In this document: positions 1 through 10,500 of the stretch, piece after piece | Layout of the letters: each line of letters opens with the position of its first letter | Position numbering within the stretch: the first letter of the stretch is position 1 | From: Ruminiclostridium sufflavum DSM 19573 | Lineage (GTDB): Bacteria > Bacillota > Clostridia > Acetivibrionales > DSM-1351 | NCBI RefSeq assembly: GCF_003208175.1 | Contig: NZ_QKMR01000010.1 | Span: forward strand, 108,916 to 172,915 | Length of the DNA stretch: 64,000 nucleotides | Direction: 5' to 3' | Position numbers and translations under genes: made by a program | Notes under the pieces: generated by a model | The model's input: the letters and a program-made list of their open reading frames with translations, nothing else | Database searches by the model: none | What the model was told of the DNA's origin: nothing

Positions 1-1
1 A

Positions 2-1690
2 ACTTACCCGCTTTTTCAAAGATATGCGATTAACAATTTTATAATACCGGCTTCAGTTTCGGGCATTGGTAGGTTTACCTTTTTATACAGCTGCGTTCTT
101 TTGTTGCAGGTAATTGCAGTAATAGTGTTTATTCAAAATTCAATGATTGTTGAGCTGAATGTTGCCAAGGCTATCAGAAAAGCCGCGTTTGTCCATCTTC
201 AAAAGCTCTCTTTCAGTTATTACAATACTACTCCTGTCGGCTATATGATGGCAAGAGTAATGAGCGATACAGGGCGCATCGGCCAAATGGTATCCTGGGG
301 CATGACGGATATTCTTTGGGCGGTTGTTTATGTACTGGGTGTTTTTATTGCAATGCTTTTCCTGAATTTTAGGCTGGCATTGCTGGTTATGTGTGTAATC
401 CCGATTATCGCACTTATTACAATGTATTTTCAGAAAAAAATACTTAATGTGAACAGAAAAATCAGAAAAATAAATTCAAGGCTGACAGGAGCTTTCAATG
501 AAGGCATTACCGGCGCAAGTACCTCTAAGACACTTGTTATAGAAGACAAAAACCTCAAGGATTTTTCCGTTATAACAGATAATTTTTACAATTCCTCCAT
601 ACGCGCCACCGTTCTTAATGCAGTATTTATCCCCATAGTGCTATGCTTCAGCACTCTTGCAGTATGCATAGTTCTTGTCCGCGGAGGTTATCTGGTTATT
701 AATGATGCAATGGAATTCGGAACACTTTCTGTCTTTATTACTTACGGAATAAGCATTTTTGAGCCGATACAGCAAATTGCACGTGTGTTTGCCGATTTTG
801 TATCCACACAGGCCAATATTGAACGTGTAACGGGACTGATTGAAACTCAGCCGGACATTACCGATACACCTGAGGTTATTGAAACGTACGGGGACAGCTT
901 CAATCCTAAAAGGGAAAACTGGGAAGCAATAAAAGGAGATATTGAATTCAGGAATGTTTCCTTCAAATATCCTGACGGAGATGAATATATATTAAAGGAC
1001 TTCAACCTCACAATACCGGCAGGAACCACCGTTGCAATTGTCGGAGAAACAGGCGCAGGAAAAAGCACTCTCGTGAATCTTGCCTGCAGATTTTTTGAAC
1101 CCACGGAAGGTCACATACTGATTGACGGAAAGGATTACAAGGAACGTTCACAGCTATGGCTTCATACCAATATAGGCTATGTGCTGCAAAGCCCTCATCT
1201 TTTTTCGGGAACAGTTCGCGAAAACATAAAATACGGGAGAGCATCCGCATCGGAGGAAGAGATTGAAGCAGCCATTAAGGCAGTTTCTGCCCAATCCGTC
1301 ATTGATGGCATGGAAAACGGTCTGGACACAAATATCGGTGAAGGCGGAGACAGGCTCTCCACCGGCGAAAAGCAGCTCATATCCTTTGCCCGTGCAATTA
1401 TAGCCGACCCGAGGATATTTGTACTGGACGAAGCCACCTCATCAATTGACACACAGACAGAACAGCTTATTCAGGATGCCATTATGCACATATTAAAAAA
1501 CAGGACTTCTTTTTTAATTGCTCATAGGCTATCCACTATTAAAAAAGCAGATATCATACTGGTTGTCAAGAATGGAAATATTATCGAGCGCGGAACCCAC
1601 AAAGAGCTATTGAAGCAAAAGGGCTATTACCACTCCCTGTATCAGAAGCAGTTTGAAGAAGAAACAGGTGCCTCTGTGCTGAACAACTAA
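2..1690 (+). CDS. ABC exporter, fused permease-ATPase, 5'-truncated by window edge
   Basis: The open frame runs off the left edge, so the first transmembrane segment(s) lie outside the window. What remains is an ABC exporter half-transporter: a transmembrane domain with the usual S-Y-Y-N-T-T-P-V-G-Y-M and M-S-D-T-G-R coupling segments, then a nucleotide-binding domain with Walker A GETGAGKST (about 1036-1065), signature LSTGE rather than LSGGQ, Walker B IFVLDEA and H-loop IAHRLST. LSTGE-type signatures are common in one subunit of heterodimeric multidrug or peptide exporters, so the partner is probably the gene just upstream. The substrate cannot be told from sequence. It ends with TAA at 1690. 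Confidence 0.9.
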   Translation, partial: TYPLFQRYAINNFIIPASVSGIGRFTFLYSCVLLLQVIAVIVFIQNSMIVELNVAKAIRKAAFVHLQKLSFSYYNTTPVGYMMARVMSDTGRIGQMVSWGMTDILWAVVYVLGVFIAMLFLNFRLALLVMCVIPIIALITMYFQKKILNVNRKIRKINSRLTGAFNEGITGASTSKTLVIEDKNLKDFSVITDNFYNSSIRATVLNAVFIPIVLCFSTLAVCIVLVRGGYLVINDAMEFGTLSVFITYGISIFEPIQQIARVFADFVSTQANIERVTGLIETQPDITDTPEVIETYGDSFNPKRENWEAIKGDIEFRNVSFKYPDGDEYILKDFNLTIPAGTTVAIVGETGAGKSTLVNLACRFFEPTEGHILIDGKDYKERSQLWLHTNIGYVLQSPHLFSGTVRENIKYGRASASEEEIEAAIKAVSAQSVIDGMENGLDTNIGEGGDRLSTGEKQLISFARAIIADPRIFVLDEATSSIDTQTEQLIQDAIMHILKNRTSFLIAHRLSTIKKADIILVVKNGNIIERGTHKELLKQKGYYHSLYQKQFEEETGASVLNN

Positions 1691-1760
1691 GCTGCCATCG
1701 ATTGAAGAACCGAGGATATCAACCGATAGCTTTGCTTTGAAGCCGATTTGGTTTCTAATT

Positions 1761-1805
1761 AAAGTCAATTACTGTCAAAGCCTTATCCCGATAGTAATTG
1801 GCTTT
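1761..1805. repeat. AGTCAATTAC-type palindromic element / possible shared terminator
   Basis: A 13-bp inverted repeat (AAAGTCAATTACT at 1761-1773 and AGTAATTGGCTTT at 1793-1805; the only deviation is one G-U-compatible pair) lies between two convergent genes. The same arm sequence recurs at four other places in the window. It could act as a bidirectional transcription stop, but the flanking T runs are short. No gene is seen in the rest of 1691-1848. Confidence 0.6.
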
Positions 1806-1848
1806 AATCTGAACCTGTCCTGCTTCTCTCAAATCAAACGATATTGTA

Positions 1849-2625
1849 TTATCTGATTCTTTCAGGATTATATACCACCTCACACCTCCCACGCTTATAA
1901 ATAAGCCCGCTGTGGAATTGATTGTCATACGGCCTTCCGGTGCATCCTGATAAAATATCCTTAAGAGCATTTTCCAGTTCATCAATAAATGAAACATTTT
2001 CGTTGTTCCTATGTCCCATATAAATATTATCAAAATCTTTGCGGTAGCCCTTTACTTCCTTTACCGTTTCAAGGTATTCCGCAAGCGTTGTTGATTCCCC
2101 GAGCTGCATCCATACATGGGATATTATTCCGTCACCCGAAAAAAGAATTCTGTGCTTTCTGTCCAAAATTCCGATACTTCCGGGGGTATGACCTCTAAGA
2201 GAAATCACCTCAAGAATATTTCCGCCTATATCAAATGTTTTTCCGGCTGAAATAAACTCCAATGCTGCATTACTTTCACACCACTCCTGCACCTCCTTGT
2301 CCGTCAGATTGTATCGCTTCTTTATATCGTCCTTCATAGCGAATTTAATTTGTTTATGCTCCTCGTACAAAGAAATATCGTCCTTGCTTATGTAGGCTTT
2401 GTCAAAATAATGGGCACCGAAGGCGTGATCTATATGCCCGTGTGTGCACACAACTATCAGCGGCTTTTTAGTTATCTCTTTCACCGCCTCCTTAAGGTTC
2501 AGACAGCCATAGCCGGTGTCTATCACCATAGCGGAGGTTTCCCCCTCAATCACATAAATGCTTGTATCTGTATCCTCTATCTCCGTTACCCCCGGAACAA
2601 CCTGAAACATCTTATATCCGTCCAT
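1849..2625 (-). CDS. MBL-fold metallo-hydrolase
   Basis: This 258-residue protein has the metallo-beta-lactamase fold signature THGHIDH at residues 61-67 (zinc ligands H62, H64, D66, H67), a D-T-G-Y near residue 36, the later R-G-H-T-P-G histidine and S-G-D aspartate, and a C-terminal M-G-H-R histidine. It therefore has a complete two-metal site. Family members hydrolyse thioesters, lactones or phosphodiesters, and the substrate here is unknown. The ATG follows a GAGGTGGAG ribosome site. The gene is alone on this strand and divergent from tmcAL. Confidence 0.85.
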   Translation of the reverse strand: MDGYKMFQVVPGVTEIEDTDTSIYVIEGETSAMVIDTGYGCLNLKEAVKEITKKPLIVVCTHGHIDHAFGAHYFDKAYISKDDISLYEEHKQIKFAMKDDIKKRYNLTDKEVQEWCESNAALEFISAGKTFDIGGNILEVISLRGHTPGSIGILDRKHRILFSGDGIISHVWMQLGESTTLAEYLETVKEVKGYRKDFDNIYMGHRNNENVSFIDELENALKDILSGCTGRPYDNQFHSGLIYKRGRCEVVYNPERIR

Positions 2626-2729
2626 TTCTCCACCTCAAAATATAATATATTTATTCCTCACACATAATTTAGCATTTACATGGGCTTATGGCAAGCAATA
2701 TTCTGCGCAGATTATATACAAATTTCAGG

Positions 2730-2758
2730 TTGAGAATTAATTGCTTAGTTGTTATAAT
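2730..2758 (+). promoter_or_regulatory. Sigma-A promoter of tmcAL
   Basis: TTGAGA (2730-2735), a 17-bp spacer and a perfect TATAAT (2753-2758) stand about 60 bp upstream of the tmcAL start. Confidence 0.75.
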
Positions 2759-2817
2759 AGCCATAGCGCTTAAGGCGTATAACCGAACAGAATAGCTTTA
2801 TAAATCGCGGAGGTTTT

Positions 2818-4119
2818 ATGAAAGTACTGGGTATTATTGCCGAATATAATCCTTTTCATAACGGACACAAGTATCACCTTGAGCAGTCAAAGGAGCTTAC
2901 CGGCTGTGATGCGGTAGTTTGCGCAATGAGCGGTAACTTTATACAGCGCGGTGAGCCTGCCGTTATAAATAAGTTTGCCCGTGCAGATATTGCACTTCAG
3001 AACGGAGTCGATCTGGTTATTGAATTGCCTCTTCCCTTTGCTATGTCAAGCGCTGAGTCATTTGCCTTCGGAGCCGTAAAACTTTTGGACAGCATAGGAA
3101 TTGTAGACTGTATCTCATTTGGCAGCGAACAGGGTGACCTTGAGGCTCTTGAATTTATTTCCGACATTCTGGTCAATGAACCGGCCGAATACAAAGCCGA
3201 GCTGAAAAAACAGCTTTCTCTGGGACTATCCTTTCCGGTTTGCAGGCAAAGAGCAGTATGTAAATATATGGAAAATAAACCTGCCGCAAACTTTTCAGCT
3301 GCTTTGCCAACCGTTTTGGAAACCTCAAACAACATATTAGGGATTGAATATCTGAAAGCACTCAAGCGGCTTAAAAGCAATATCAGACCCTATACTGTCG
3401 AAAGAATAGCAAACCTGTACAATTCAAAAGCCTTTACCGGTAATATTTCAAGTGCCACCGCAATCAGAAACAGCATTTGCAGCGCAGATGCCCTGAATAC
3501 CCCTTCATTATGCAGCAATGCCGCACAAGCTGTTCCTGATATTTCCAAAACAGTTATTGAGAAGGAATTTAATGAAGGAAGAGGCCCCGTTAATATATAT
3601 AAATATGAAAATATACTTCTAGCCCTTATAAGAAATACAGATATTTGTAAGCTTGGCAAAATAGCAGGTATCTCGGAAGGCCTTGAATACAGAATAAAAA
3701 AAGCTGCCGAGCTTTCAGGCAGCTTTGAGGAGCTCTTATCGAAGATTGGTACAAAAAGGTATACCAAGACCAGAATTCAAAGAATTCTTTTATCTCTTAC
3801 GGCAGGTATCACAAAGCGTGATACAGAATTATTCATGCAATACGGCGGCCCTCAATATGCAAGAATATTAGGCTTTAACAAAACCGGCAGAGAGCTTCTA
3901 TCAAGAATGAAAAGGACCTCTATCCTTCCCGTTATCACCAAGCCGGCAGCTTTTAAAAATTCCTGCAACGGACTTCTTGCAAGAATGCTTGAAATCGAAG
4001 CCCAGTCTACTGACATATACGTTCTGGGATACAGCAATTCCTCCTGCAGAAAGGCAGGTCAGGAATATACCAAAAACATGATTATTTATAAGCAGGACCC
4101 TTGCACTTCTAAATTTTAG
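2818..4119 (+). CDS. tmcAL: tRNA(Met) cytidine acetate ligase (TmcAL, YlbM family)
   Basis: TmcAL uses ATP and acetate to make N4-acetylcytidine at the wobble base of elongator tRNA-Met. The 433-residue protein begins with the nucleotidyltransferase signature of the family: a conserved E-Y-N-P-F-H-N-G-H at residues 9-17 (HxGH-type ATP site), then M-S-G-N-F-I-Q-R-G-E-P. Length is close to Bacillus YlbM (about 415), with slightly more C-terminal sequence. The ATG follows GCGGAGGTTTT. It is monocistronic, with a consensus promoter before and a strong hairpin after it. Confidence 0.93.
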   Translation: MKVLGIIAEYNPFHNGHKYHLEQSKELTGCDAVVCAMSGNFIQRGEPAVINKFARADIALQNGVDLVIELPLPFAMSSAESFAFGAVKLLDSIGIVDCISFGSEQGDLEALEFISDILVNEPAEYKAELKKQLSLGLSFPVCRQRAVCKYMENKPAANFSAALPTVLETSNNILGIEYLKALKRLKSNIRPYTVERIANLYNSKAFTGNISSATAIRNSICSADALNTPSLCSNAAQAVPDISKTVIEKEFNEGRGPVNIYKYENILLALIRNTDICKLGKIAGISEGLEYRIKKAAELSGSFEELLSKIGTKRYTKTRIQRILLSLTAGITKRDTELFMQYGGPQYARILGFNKTGRELLSRMKRTSILPVITKPAAFKNSCNGLLARMLEIEAQSTDIYVLGYSNSSCRKAGQEYTKNMIIYKQDPCTSKF

Positions 4120-4160
4120 CCAATAAGCAAGCTTTAAACCGATTTTGATACCTCGAACAA

Positions 4161-4212
4161 AAAAGCCCTTTGTAAAAGCTGTATAATACTGTTTTTACAA
4201 AGGAGCTTCTTT
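4161..4212. terminator. Bidirectional intrinsic terminator between tmcAL and RNase J
   Basis: The stem pairs GCCCTTTGTAAAA with TTTTACAAAGGAGC around a 15-nt loop, with T-rich tails on both strands (CTTTTTATA to the right, TTTTTTTG to the left). It serves both convergent genes. Confidence 0.85.
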
Positions 4213-5880
4213 TTATATTTCCATTATTATAGGCAAAATCATTGGCTTGCGTTTTGTTTTTTCATAAATACAATCTTTCAAGTCCTCACGAATGGCGGAT
4301 TTTCTGATGGACCAATCGCCTCGGCTTTTTCCGGCGCTCTTATTTGCAGCCTGCTTTGCAATTTCTTTTATTTGTTCCATAAGGTCTTCAGACTCACGCA
4401 CATAAACAAAGCCTCTTGAGATTATATCAGGACCTGCAACCACATTGCCGGTATCACCTTCTATAGTTATTACAACTACAATTAAGCCATCCTGTGACAA
4501 ATGTCTCCGGTCTCTCAATACAACATTACCAACATCACCGACACCCAGTCCATCCACAAGAACCCTGCCTGCCGTAACACTTCCGTTGATTTTTGCAGAA
4601 TCATGAGTCAGCTCAAGCACCTTGCCGTTTTCAAGAATAAAAACATTTTCGTTTGACATTCCCATTTTTACGGCTAAATCTGCATGTTGCCTCAAATGCC
4701 TGTGTTCGCCGTGTACAGGCATGAAAAACTTTGGCTTGACCAGATTGTGTATAAGCTTGATTTCCTCCTGACAAGCATGCCCTGAAACATGTATATCAGC
4801 TAAAGCCTCATATACTACCTTTGCACCCTTTTTAAACAATTCATTTACAACTCTTGATATAAGCTTTTCATTTCCAGGGATAGGAGAAGCTGAAATAATA
4901 ACCAAATCACCGGGTATAATTTCCACCTTTTTGTGCTCTCCGAAGGTAATTCTTGTCAAAGCAGACATTGTTTCACCCTGACTGCCTGTTGTGATAATAA
5001 CAAGCTTATCCTGAGGTACTTTGTCCATGTTCTCAACATCAACAAGCACACCCTCCGGAACGCTCAGATATCCAAGCTCCATTGCTACATTTACGACATT
5101 TACCATGCTTCTTCCTATTACAGTAACTTTTCTTCCGAACTTAACCGCGGAATTTATTATCTGCTGAACTCTGTGAACATTAGATGCAAAGGTTGCAACC
5201 AAAATCCTGCTCCTGCATTCTGCAAATATTTCGTTAAAGGTTTCTCCCACAGTGCGTTCAGACATTGTGTAGCCTTCGTTTTCAATATTGGTGCTGTCAC
5301 ACATCAATAACAAAACACCTTTTTTGCCAAGCTCGGCAAATCTTGCCAAGTCTATAGTTTCTCCCTGTATTGGTGTATAGTCAATTTTAAAATCCCCAGT
5401 ATGGACAACAACTCCGATTGGTGTGTGTATAGCCAACGAAACTGAATCCGCAATACTATGAGTAGTATGAATAAGCTCAACCTTAAAGGGATCCAGATCA
5501 ATGGTCTGTCCTGCTGCAACAGTCCTTAAATCAGTGGTATCCAGTAAATTATGCTCTTCAAGCTTGCATTTTATTAAGCCTATCGTCAGTTTTGTCCCGT
5601 ATACGGGCACATTCAGCTCTCTCAAAACATACGGCAAGGCACCGATATGATCCTCATGACCATGTGTAAGGACTATAGCTTTAACCTTTTCCTTGTTTTT
5701 AACCAGATAAGTAACATCAGGTATAACTAAATCTATTCCCAGCATTTCATCTTCAGGGAATGAAAGTCCGCAATCAACAACAACAATATCATCACCATAT
5801 TCAAATGCAGTGATGTTTTTGCCGATTTCCTGCAATCCACCCAGTGGAATTACTTTTAACTTTTTTTTACTTTTTGACAC
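4213..5880 (-). CDS. rnjA: Ribonuclease J
   Basis: RNase J is a zinc-dependent 5'-3' exonuclease and endonuclease that matures and degrades RNA in Gram-positive bacteria. The 555-residue protein has the beta-CASP MBL arrangement: L-T-H-G-H-E-D-H at 71-78 (H73, H75, D77, H78), H-T-G-D-F, C-D-S-T-N, the G-S-Q-G-E-T motif B, and S-G-H-A and P-V-H-G-E-H-R-H histidines, then the C-terminal domain. Full family length. The start is GTG at 5880, chosen because GGAGG lies seven bases upstream and the K-rich N-terminus fits the family. rnjA versus rnjB cannot be settled without the rest of the genome. Confidence 0.93.
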   Translation of the reverse strand: MSKSKKKLKVIPLGGLQEIGKNITAFEYGDDIVVVDCGLSFPEDEMLGIDLVIPDVTYLVKNKEKVKAIVLTHGHEDHIGALPYVLRELNVPVYGTKLTIGLIKCKLEEHNLLDTTDLRTVAAGQTIDLDPFKVELIHTTHSIADSVSLAIHTPIGVVVHTGDFKIDYTPIQGETIDLARFAELGKKGVLLLMCDSTNIENEGYTMSERTVGETFNEIFAECRSRILVATFASNVHRVQQIINSAVKFGRKVTVIGRSMVNVVNVAMELGYLSVPEGVLVDVENMDKVPQDKLVIITTGSQGETMSALTRITFGEHKKVEIIPGDLVIISASPIPGNEKLISRVVNELFKKGAKVVYEALADIHVSGHACQEEIKLIHNLVKPKFFMPVHGEHRHLRQHADLAVKMGMSNENVFILENGKVLELTHDSAKINGSVTAGRVLVDGLGVGDVGNVVLRDRRHLSQDGLIVVVITIEGDTGNVVAGPDIISRGFVYVRESEDLMEQIKEIAKQAANKSAGKSRGDWSIRKSAIREDLKDCIYEKTKRKPMILPIIMEI

Positions 5881-5980
5881 AATTAAACCTCCAATTTTAA
5901 CAATAAAAAATAACTACTTAAAATAGAGCAACTAAATATTCAGTTTTTGCTTTGGAAATATTTCCTTATAAATAAAGCAA

Positions 5981-7171
5981 CTATTTAGCCTCTGCTGAGC
6001 TGTCAAATTGAGAAATAACATACTTGTATTCATCAGAAATCATCTTTGATATATTATTCCAATTATATAGCTTATGTACCTTCTCCATTGCCGAAGAGCA
6101 TATCTTTTCAGACAAAGCTTCATCCTTTAGCAATTCTAATATGCAATCAGCCAAAGAATTTGAATTCCCGTTATAAAACTTCATTCCATCTTCTTTATGG
6201 GTTACTATCTCGTTGAGACCTCCAGCATCCGAAACCACAACAGGAATGCCTGCAACCATTCCTTCAAGCGCAACAATGCCAAAAGGCTCATATGTGCTCG
6301 GAAAAACCGCCATATCCGAACATTTATATAGGTGTAATAAGACCTCCTCACTTACAAAACCAGTAAAATATACCTTTTCGTTAATATTAAGTTTCTGGCT
6401 GAGTTCTATAAGATTATTCAAACACGGTCCTTTGCCCGCAATTACAAACTTTACATCCTTAAAATCATTTAATATTTTAGGAATTGCATTTAATAAAACA
6501 TGAACTCCCTTTTCATTAACAAGTCTTCCCACATAAAATACTATTTTTTCATTCGGGGAAGCATAATTTTTTCTGAATTCATTATCTTTATATATATTAT
6601 CAAATTTGCTTAAATCAACCCCATTACTGATAACACTGATTTTATCAGGCTGAATGCCAAATACAGAAGCCAGCTCATCCCGCATATAATTGCTGTTGAC
6701 GATTATATAGTCCGACTCGTTCATCAGCCATTTTTCTATATTATTTATCGTTCTCGATAAATCAGTATGTATTCCGTTGTTTCTTCCATACTCGGTAGCA
6801 TGAATAGTTGTAATTACAGGAATATTATTTGTATGCTTAATAACTCTGGCAGCATAGGCCACAAGCCAATCATGAGCATGTATAATATCGAACTCATGCT
6901 CCCGGACAAGCTTTACGGCATATTCAACCATAGCAAAATTAAGCTGCATTACCCATTCCACAAAAGTGCTGGAGGGGTTATTATATACATGCACACGATG
7001 TACTGTTACATTTTTGTCAAGCTCATACTCCTTTGTATACGGCTCCCAGCAAGTTAAAACATGCACCTCGTTTTCAGACTCGCCAAGGTTTTGTGCCAAA
7101 TCATAAACCACTCGGGAAATACCTCCTATTATCCTTGGCGGATACTCCCAAGACAGCATTAATATTTTCAT
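5981..7171 (-). CDS. Glycosyltransferase family 4 (glycogen-synthase-like)
   Basis: This 396-residue GT-B enzyme opens with W-E-Y-P-P-R-I-I-G-G (acceptor/ADP-glucose loop as in glycogen synthases) and contains A-H-D-W, V-G-R-L-V-N-E-K-G and the nucleotide-sugar E-x7-E motif in E-P-F-G-I-V-A-L-E. It is a retaining transferase using a nucleotide sugar, probably acting in the cytoplasm on glycogen or a surface glycan. The N-terminus resembles short GT4 alpha-glucan synthases, but acceptor and donor are inferred only. The ATG follows AGAGGAAA. It lies 100 bp upstream of RNase J on the same strand; no strong terminator separates them. Confidence 0.85.
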   Translation of the reverse strand: MKILMLSWEYPPRIIGGISRVVYDLAQNLGESENEVHVLTCWEPYTKEYELDKNVTVHRVHVYNNPSSTFVEWVMQLNFAMVEYAVKLVREHEFDIIHAHDWLVAYAARVIKHTNNIPVITTIHATEYGRNNGIHTDLSRTINNIEKWLMNESDYIIVNSNYMRDELASVFGIQPDKISVISNGVDLSKFDNIYKDNEFRKNYASPNEKIVFYVGRLVNEKGVHVLLNAIPKILNDFKDVKFVIAGKGPCLNNLIELSQKLNINEKVYFTGFVSEEVLLHLYKCSDMAVFPSTYEPFGIVALEGMVAGIPVVVSDAGGLNEIVTHKEDGMKFYNGNSNSLADCILELLKDEALSEKICSSAMEKVHKLYNWNNISKMISDEYKYVISQFDSSAEAK

Positions 7172-7370
7172 AAATATTTCCTCTTTTAACGAAATATCTA
7201 AGTATTATCCACAATTATAAGTTATCTACACTATTCTATCATATTAAAGCATATATTACAAAATACATTTTTACATCATTATTACTTTTCAGAGATAATA
7301 CGTAGAATATTACTTATCTTTTTATTAATTTTATATATTAATTTCAATTATAATTCATTATAATGCCCAT

Positions 7371-7408
7371 AAAAAAAAGTATTTCAATATAAATAATTGA
7401 AATACTTT
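7371..7408 (-). terminator. Terminator of tRNA-Gln
   Basis: Reading the minus strand, AAAGTATTTCAAT / ATTGAAATACTTT form a 13-bp perfect stem with a 7-nt loop followed by a run of T, directly after the tRNA CCA end. Confidence 0.9.
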
Positions 7409-7482
7409 TGGCTGCGGGTCAAGGATTTGAACCCTGACGAACTGAGCCAGAGTCAGTCGTGCTGCCATTACACAAACCCGCA
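7409..7482 (-). tRNA. tRNA-Gln (anticodon CTG)
   Basis: The 74-nt minus-strand cloverleaf folds completely. The acceptor stem is TGCGGGT/ACCCGCA, the D stem GTG/CAC, the anticodon stem ACTGA/TCAGT with loop CTCTGGC (anticodon CTG, reading CAG), and the T stem CAGGG/CCTTG around TTCAAAT. The discriminator is G73 and CCA is encoded. U1-A72 with G73 are glutamine identity features. It is a solitary tRNA gene with its own terminator. Confidence 0.95.
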
Positions 7483-7564
7483 ACGTCTTCAACAAGAAGT
7501 ATTTTAGCATGATAACTTGAATGTGTCAACACTTTTATTGTATATTTTTATTTTTTATCACTGC

Positions 7565-10500
7565 TTACATTTCAAGCAGCTCTCCTGTATAAAATAAATA
7601 AACATATCTTTCACTAACCTGTAAACCTGTCAGCATTTCAAGGGCTCTTGAATAGTATGAAAGCTGTATGCCGTATTTTTTCTTTATTTCTTCAAGACTG
7701 CTTCCTTTAGAAATATAGTCTGTTTTATAGTCAATAAGAATTATTTTGTCCTCTTCCTCAAAATAGCAGTCAACAACCCCCTGAAGCAAAATATTTTCCT
7801 CGGTGATATTGACCTCAGCAGCAGGATAAAGCTCTTCAAAAGGCAGCTCAATGTTAAAGGGAACCTCTCTGTAAAACCTTCCCGATGCAAGCATTCTCCG
7901 GCAGATAGGCGATAGAACAAATTCACTTATCTTTCCGACCTCAACAGCCTCTGCCTGCTTCTGAGTAATCAATTCTAATTTCACCATGCCGGCAAGCTGG
8001 TTTTCAATATTTTTATTATTAAAATCAATATGCTGCATTACAAAATGCATTACCGTACCCTTTTCAGCAGAGCTAAGGCCCTTCTTCTCCTGCAGAAACA
8101 AAGGCTTTTTTATGCTTGACTGCTTATTTATGGGAGTATCCTCTCCTTCATTATTTATATTAAAAAACCTCTTTATCTCTGTAACAGATATTTTTGACGG
8201 TATACTTGCAAAGCTGCCGTATTGGTATTTCCAGTTCAATCTTCTTTTTATTTCGTTTATGCTTATCAAATCTGCCCTATTGTCGCTTTTAAGCCATTCT
8301 GCCGTGTCTATATGGTTTTCCTCCTGCCGAACTACAATGGGTGCAGCTGCCTCCCTGCCATTGTGAGCAGATAAATCCCACGGTATCTCCTCGCCGGAGC
8401 TATGCAGCCTTACCCCAGATAAAACCTCCGGAACAGCCGCTTCCTTAAAGAAAAACCCCTCTCCCTTCAGGCTGTCATAAGAGCAGTGCCTCATTATGGA
8501 AGGGCATAGCCAGTCCAGATAATTCTGTGCTTTTAAAATATCATAAGCCGGAAATTTTTCCTGCTTGGCCCGCGACAAATCCAGCCACTTTTTTGCGGAC
8601 TTTTCAAGGCTATTGACCGCTCCGGTAATAATAAGCTTTTCTCTGGCTCTGGTCATTCCTACATAAAGAATCCTCATTTCTTCAGAGAGTGTTTCTGTTT
8701 TCAGCCTTTGTCCTATAGCCAGCTTAGGAGCCGAAGGATATTTTATCCTCCTCTTATAGTCAACAAAGTCAGGGCCGAAGCCCAACTCCTGATGAAGTAA
8801 GATTCCTTTATACATATCCTGAAAATTGAATTTTTTACCGCAGCCGCATAAAAATACCACTGGAAACTCCAGCCCCTTGCTTTTATGTATACTCATGAGC
8901 CTTACCACATTATCATTCTCACCAAGTATTTTGGCACTTCCCATATCACCCTTATTTGTTTTCAGCTTATCAATAAAGCTTATAAAATTGAACAATCCTT
9001 TGTAGCTGGTGCTCTCAAATTGAAGCGCCCTTTCAAAAAGCACGCGAAGGTTGGCCTGCTTCCTTTCACCGTCGTGCATTGCTCCTGCAATACTAAAATA
9101 TCCGGTATCATTGTATAGCTGCCAAATCAGTTTATGAGTGGACATATACATAGACATATCCCTCCACTCCTTCAATTTTCCCAAAAAGTTTCTGGCCTTC
9201 AGGCTGCTTTCCTTTTCGCCGGATGCCAGTACATTTAAAGCTTCAAATAATGATGACTTGCGGTCGGCAAGACGCAGCTCCGCTAAATCACCTGTGCTGA
9301 ATCCGGCTATGGGTGATCTTAGCACCGACAGCAGAGGTATATCCTGATAAGGATTATCAATTATTTGTAAAAGAGATAAAATCACCTGTATCTCCGGGGT
9401 TTTAAAAAAACCGTTTCCGGTATCTGCAAATGTAGGTATGCCCGATTTCATAAGCTCTTCTGTGAATACATCTGTCCAATTTTTGGTGGTCCTGAGCAGA
9501 ATAACAATGTCTTTAAATTGCAAATCCCGGTACTTATTTGTTTTTTTATCCAGAACACTGAATTTTCTCCCTTTCCCATCAGGCCGAAGGAGCTCGGCTA
9601 TCCTGTCTGCGACTACTCTTGCCTCCTTCTGGAGATTATCCAATATTTCGGCCTCATCGTTATTTTCAGACATATCCGTTTCCTCTTCATACCCGCCATT
9701 TTCCAAGGCTTCGCCGGCACTGTCATTTGAAGAGGCTGTTTCTATTAAATGCAGCTCAACCTTGCCTCCCGTTTTCCTGCCTTCCTCATTGTTCGCAGGA
9801 AAAACAGCAGCCGGATTCAGTTTTTCGGAATCCGTATAATCAAGCTCGCTTACACCTTCTGACATTATCTGCTTAAAAATAAGATTTACCCCGTCAATAA
9901 CCTCCTTTCTGCTTCTAAAGTTCTTGAACAGCAGTATCTTTCTATAAAGCCCTTTTTCCTGACCCGAATAGCTGTTATATTTATCAAGGAAAAGCTCCGG
10001 CCTTGCCTGCCTGAATCTATAGATACTCTGCTTAACATCACCGACCATAAATACATTGGGAGTTCCGGCATCTTCCTTTGAAATCATGTTAATAATAATC
10101 TCCTGTACCGAATTGCTGTCCTGATATTCATCAACCAGAATTTCAGAATATTTTTCCTTATAGGCTTTTGCAGCCTCAGTAGGACAAAGATTGCCTTCTT
10201 CGTCAGTCCCGGAAAGAATTTTCAGGCAGAAGTGCTCCAAATCATTAAAATCAACAGAGGCTCTCTGATTTTTTTTGACTGCATATTTATTTTCGAAAGC
10301 TGAAACAAGTCTGGTCAGGCACTTAAGAACGGGATACATTTTGCTTAAATCAGAAATTATCTCCTGTGATCTAAATAAAAAAACCTCCTCCTTCAGATTT
10401 CTTATATATGCCTTTAACTCATCTCTTATTTTCCTTACTTCTTCCTGAACCTGCTTGTCCGCCTCCTTTGCGCATCGCGGCAGCGTACCGAACTCAATAT

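Noticed and set aside
1755..2033. Small minus-strand ORF past the end of the MBL gene
   Set aside because: It overlaps the MBL gene in another frame; the MBL protein already ends in a normal way.
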